Origin: Citromicrobium sp. UBA3494
GTDB lineage: Bacteria > Pseudomonadota > Alphaproteobacteria > Sphingomonadales > Sphingomonadaceae
Direction of reading: 5' to 3'
NCBI GenBank assembly: GCA_002377695.1
Contig: DFQH01000001.1
Span: 446,093-510,092 of the forward strand
Length of the DNA stretch: 64,000 nt
Shown here: piece by piece, positions 63,055 through 64,000 of the stretch
Layout of the letters: every line of letters begins with the position of its first letter
Numbering within the stretch: position 1 is the stretch's first letter
Notes under the pieces: model-generated
Told to the model about the DNA's origin: nothing
Databases searched by the model: none
The model's input: the letters and a program-made list of their open reading frames with translations, nothing else
Position numbers and translations under genes: made by a program

Positions 63055-64000
63055 TCAGAGCGCGCTGACAGATAGGAAATCGGGTTTGGGCCCGTTCCAC
63101 TCGCCCGCCGGGATCACTTCATCATCATCGCGGCGGTTGCGCCCGCCACGACCGCGCGCCGGCTTCTCGTCGCCCTTGTTGCGCGGCTTGCTTTGGCTCG
63201 CCGATTTGCGCGGCTCCTGCGTGTCGCGCTCCTCGTCACGCTGCTCCGGCTTGCTCCTGGACTTCGATCTGGACTTCGGCTGCGACTCCGATTCCGATTC
63301 CGGCTTAGCCAGTTCCACCCGCACATCGTCCTTGCCGAAAGACGCAATCGTCGCGCCGGTCAGCTTTTCGACATTCTCGATCGCTTCCGCATCGTCTTCG
63401 GTCACGAAGGTGAATGCGCGTCCCTTCGCGCCGGCGCGGCCGGTCCGCCCGATCCGGTGAACATAATCGTCCGGATGCCATGGCGTGTCGAAGTTGAAGA
63501 CGTGGCTCACGCCCTTGATGTCGAGGCCCCTCGCCGCGACGTCGGACGCGACCAGGATATTGATCTCACCCGCCTTGAAACGGTCGAGCTCCTTGATCCG
63601 GCTGGACTGGTCCATGTCGCCGTGGATCTCGCCACTGGCGAAACCGTGGCTCTGAAGGCTCTTGTTGATCTCGCGCACCGTCGTCTTCCGGTTGGAAAAG
63701 ACGATCGCGGTCTCGACGAGATCGTTTCGAAGCAGCCAGCGCAGCGTCTCGCGCTTTTCGCGCGGTTTGACCGGAATCTTGAACGCCGTGATGTTCTCGT
63801 TGGTGGAGGCCGCGCGGCTCACTTCGATCCGCTTGGGGTTATCGAGGAACTTCTGGGCCAGCTTCTCGATCGGCGGCGGCATGGTCGCGCTGAACAGCAG
63901 CGTCTGGCGCGGTTCGGGCAGTTTGGAACAGATCGTCTCGATATCGGGGATGAACCCCATGTCGAGCATCCGGTCCGCCTCGTCGATGACGAGCATTTCG
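63055..64000 (-). CDS. DEAD-box RNA helicase, N-terminus cut by the window edge
   Basis: This is the C-terminal 314 residues of a DEAD-box ATP-dependent RNA helicase of the RhlE type. Visible motifs are VIDEADRMLDMGF (motif II), LLFSATMPP (motif III), IVFSNRKTTVREI, ASDVAARGLDIKGVSHVFNFD (motif V) and HRIGRTGRAGAKG (motif VI). A charged tail of Lys, Arg, Glu and Ser follows, with an RGRGGRNRR stretch for RNA contact. It remodels RNA, for example in ribosome assembly or cold growth. The Q motif and motif I lie outside the window. Confidence 0.94.
   Translation of the reverse strand, partial: EMLVIDEADRMLDMGFIPDIETICSKLPEPRQTLLFSATMPPPIEKLAQKFLDNPKRIEVSRAASTNENITAFKIPVKPREKRETLRWLLRNDLVETAIVFSNRKTTVREINKSLQSHGFASGEIHGDMDQSSRIKELDRFKAGEINILVASDVAARGLDIKGVSHVFNFDTPWHPDDYVHRIGRTGRAGAKGRAFTFVTEDDAEAIENVEKLTGATIASFGKDDVRVELAKPESESESQPKSRSKSRSKPEQRDEERDTQEPRKSASQSKPRNKGDEKPARGRGGRNRRDDDEVIPAGEWNGPKPDFLSVSAL

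Overview
The window reads as a chromosome segment of a GC-rich, probably marine alphaproteobacterium of the Sphingomonadales, most likely Erythrobacteraceae. This is inferred from the F0 ATP synthase operon with paired b' and b subunits apart from the F1 genes, the TIGR02300 protein next to aroA, the trpF-trpB-trpA-accD-folC order, the ffh-rpsP-rimM / trmD-rplS block, and the general protein style. Almost all of it is core genome. There is no prophage, integrase, transposase, CRISPR array or recognisable defence island.

Layout. 1-3.1 kb: the end of a Mur-ligase-like gene, a small zinc-ribbon membrane protein, DUF808, then rpsF-rpsR-rplI with a terminator. 3.1-10.5 kb: a YbjN-like secreted protein that lacks a normal start codon, AMP nucleosidase, a low-GC orphan, a rimK-rimB pair, an M2 dipeptidase and an alpha/beta hydrolase. 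10.5-13.7 kb: an emrRAB-like efflux operon with a clear operator palindrome. 13.7-19.4 kb: a lipoprotein, asd, an amino-acid permease and an S9 peptidase. 19.4-27.9 kb: rplS and trmD, then six genes including the two glycine betaine methyltransferases, then rimM, rpsP, ffh and tRNA-Ala. 28-33.5 kb: TIGR02300, aroA, three small genes, cmk, rpsA. 33.5-38 kb: GFA, a lipoprotein, gloB and the F0 operon. 38-44 kb: radC, a CadC-like regulator, a serine hydrolase and a DUF3857/transglutaminase/TPR protein. 44-54.5 kb: purB, lapA, pyrF and the interrupted trpF-trpB-trpA-accD-folC cluster. 54.5-64 kb: an AmpG-like transporter, an rluB-type synthase, rsmD, two paralogous small secreted proteins, a UvrD helicase, a GAF/PAS-GGDEF gene broken by an in-frame stop, and the start of a DEAD-box helicase.

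The most unusual signal is a family of GC-rich palindromic elements built on CCCCTCCC/GGGAGGGG hairpins. One is inserted in frame in trmD and adds about 35 residues to a loop. One supplies the start codon and first 17 codons of rimM. Others flank a DUF559 nuclease gene and carry the folC ribosome binding site. This resembles the protein-coding palindromic elements of Rickettsia, but here they lie in essential or near-essential tRNA and ribosome maturation genes of a free-living-type genome. Other points of interest are an apparent ATC start codon, a single in-frame TAA that splits a diguanylate cyclase, the betaine cassette inside the rpsP-rimM-trmD-rplS block, and a 22-bp repeat found upstream of both rpsA and trpA.
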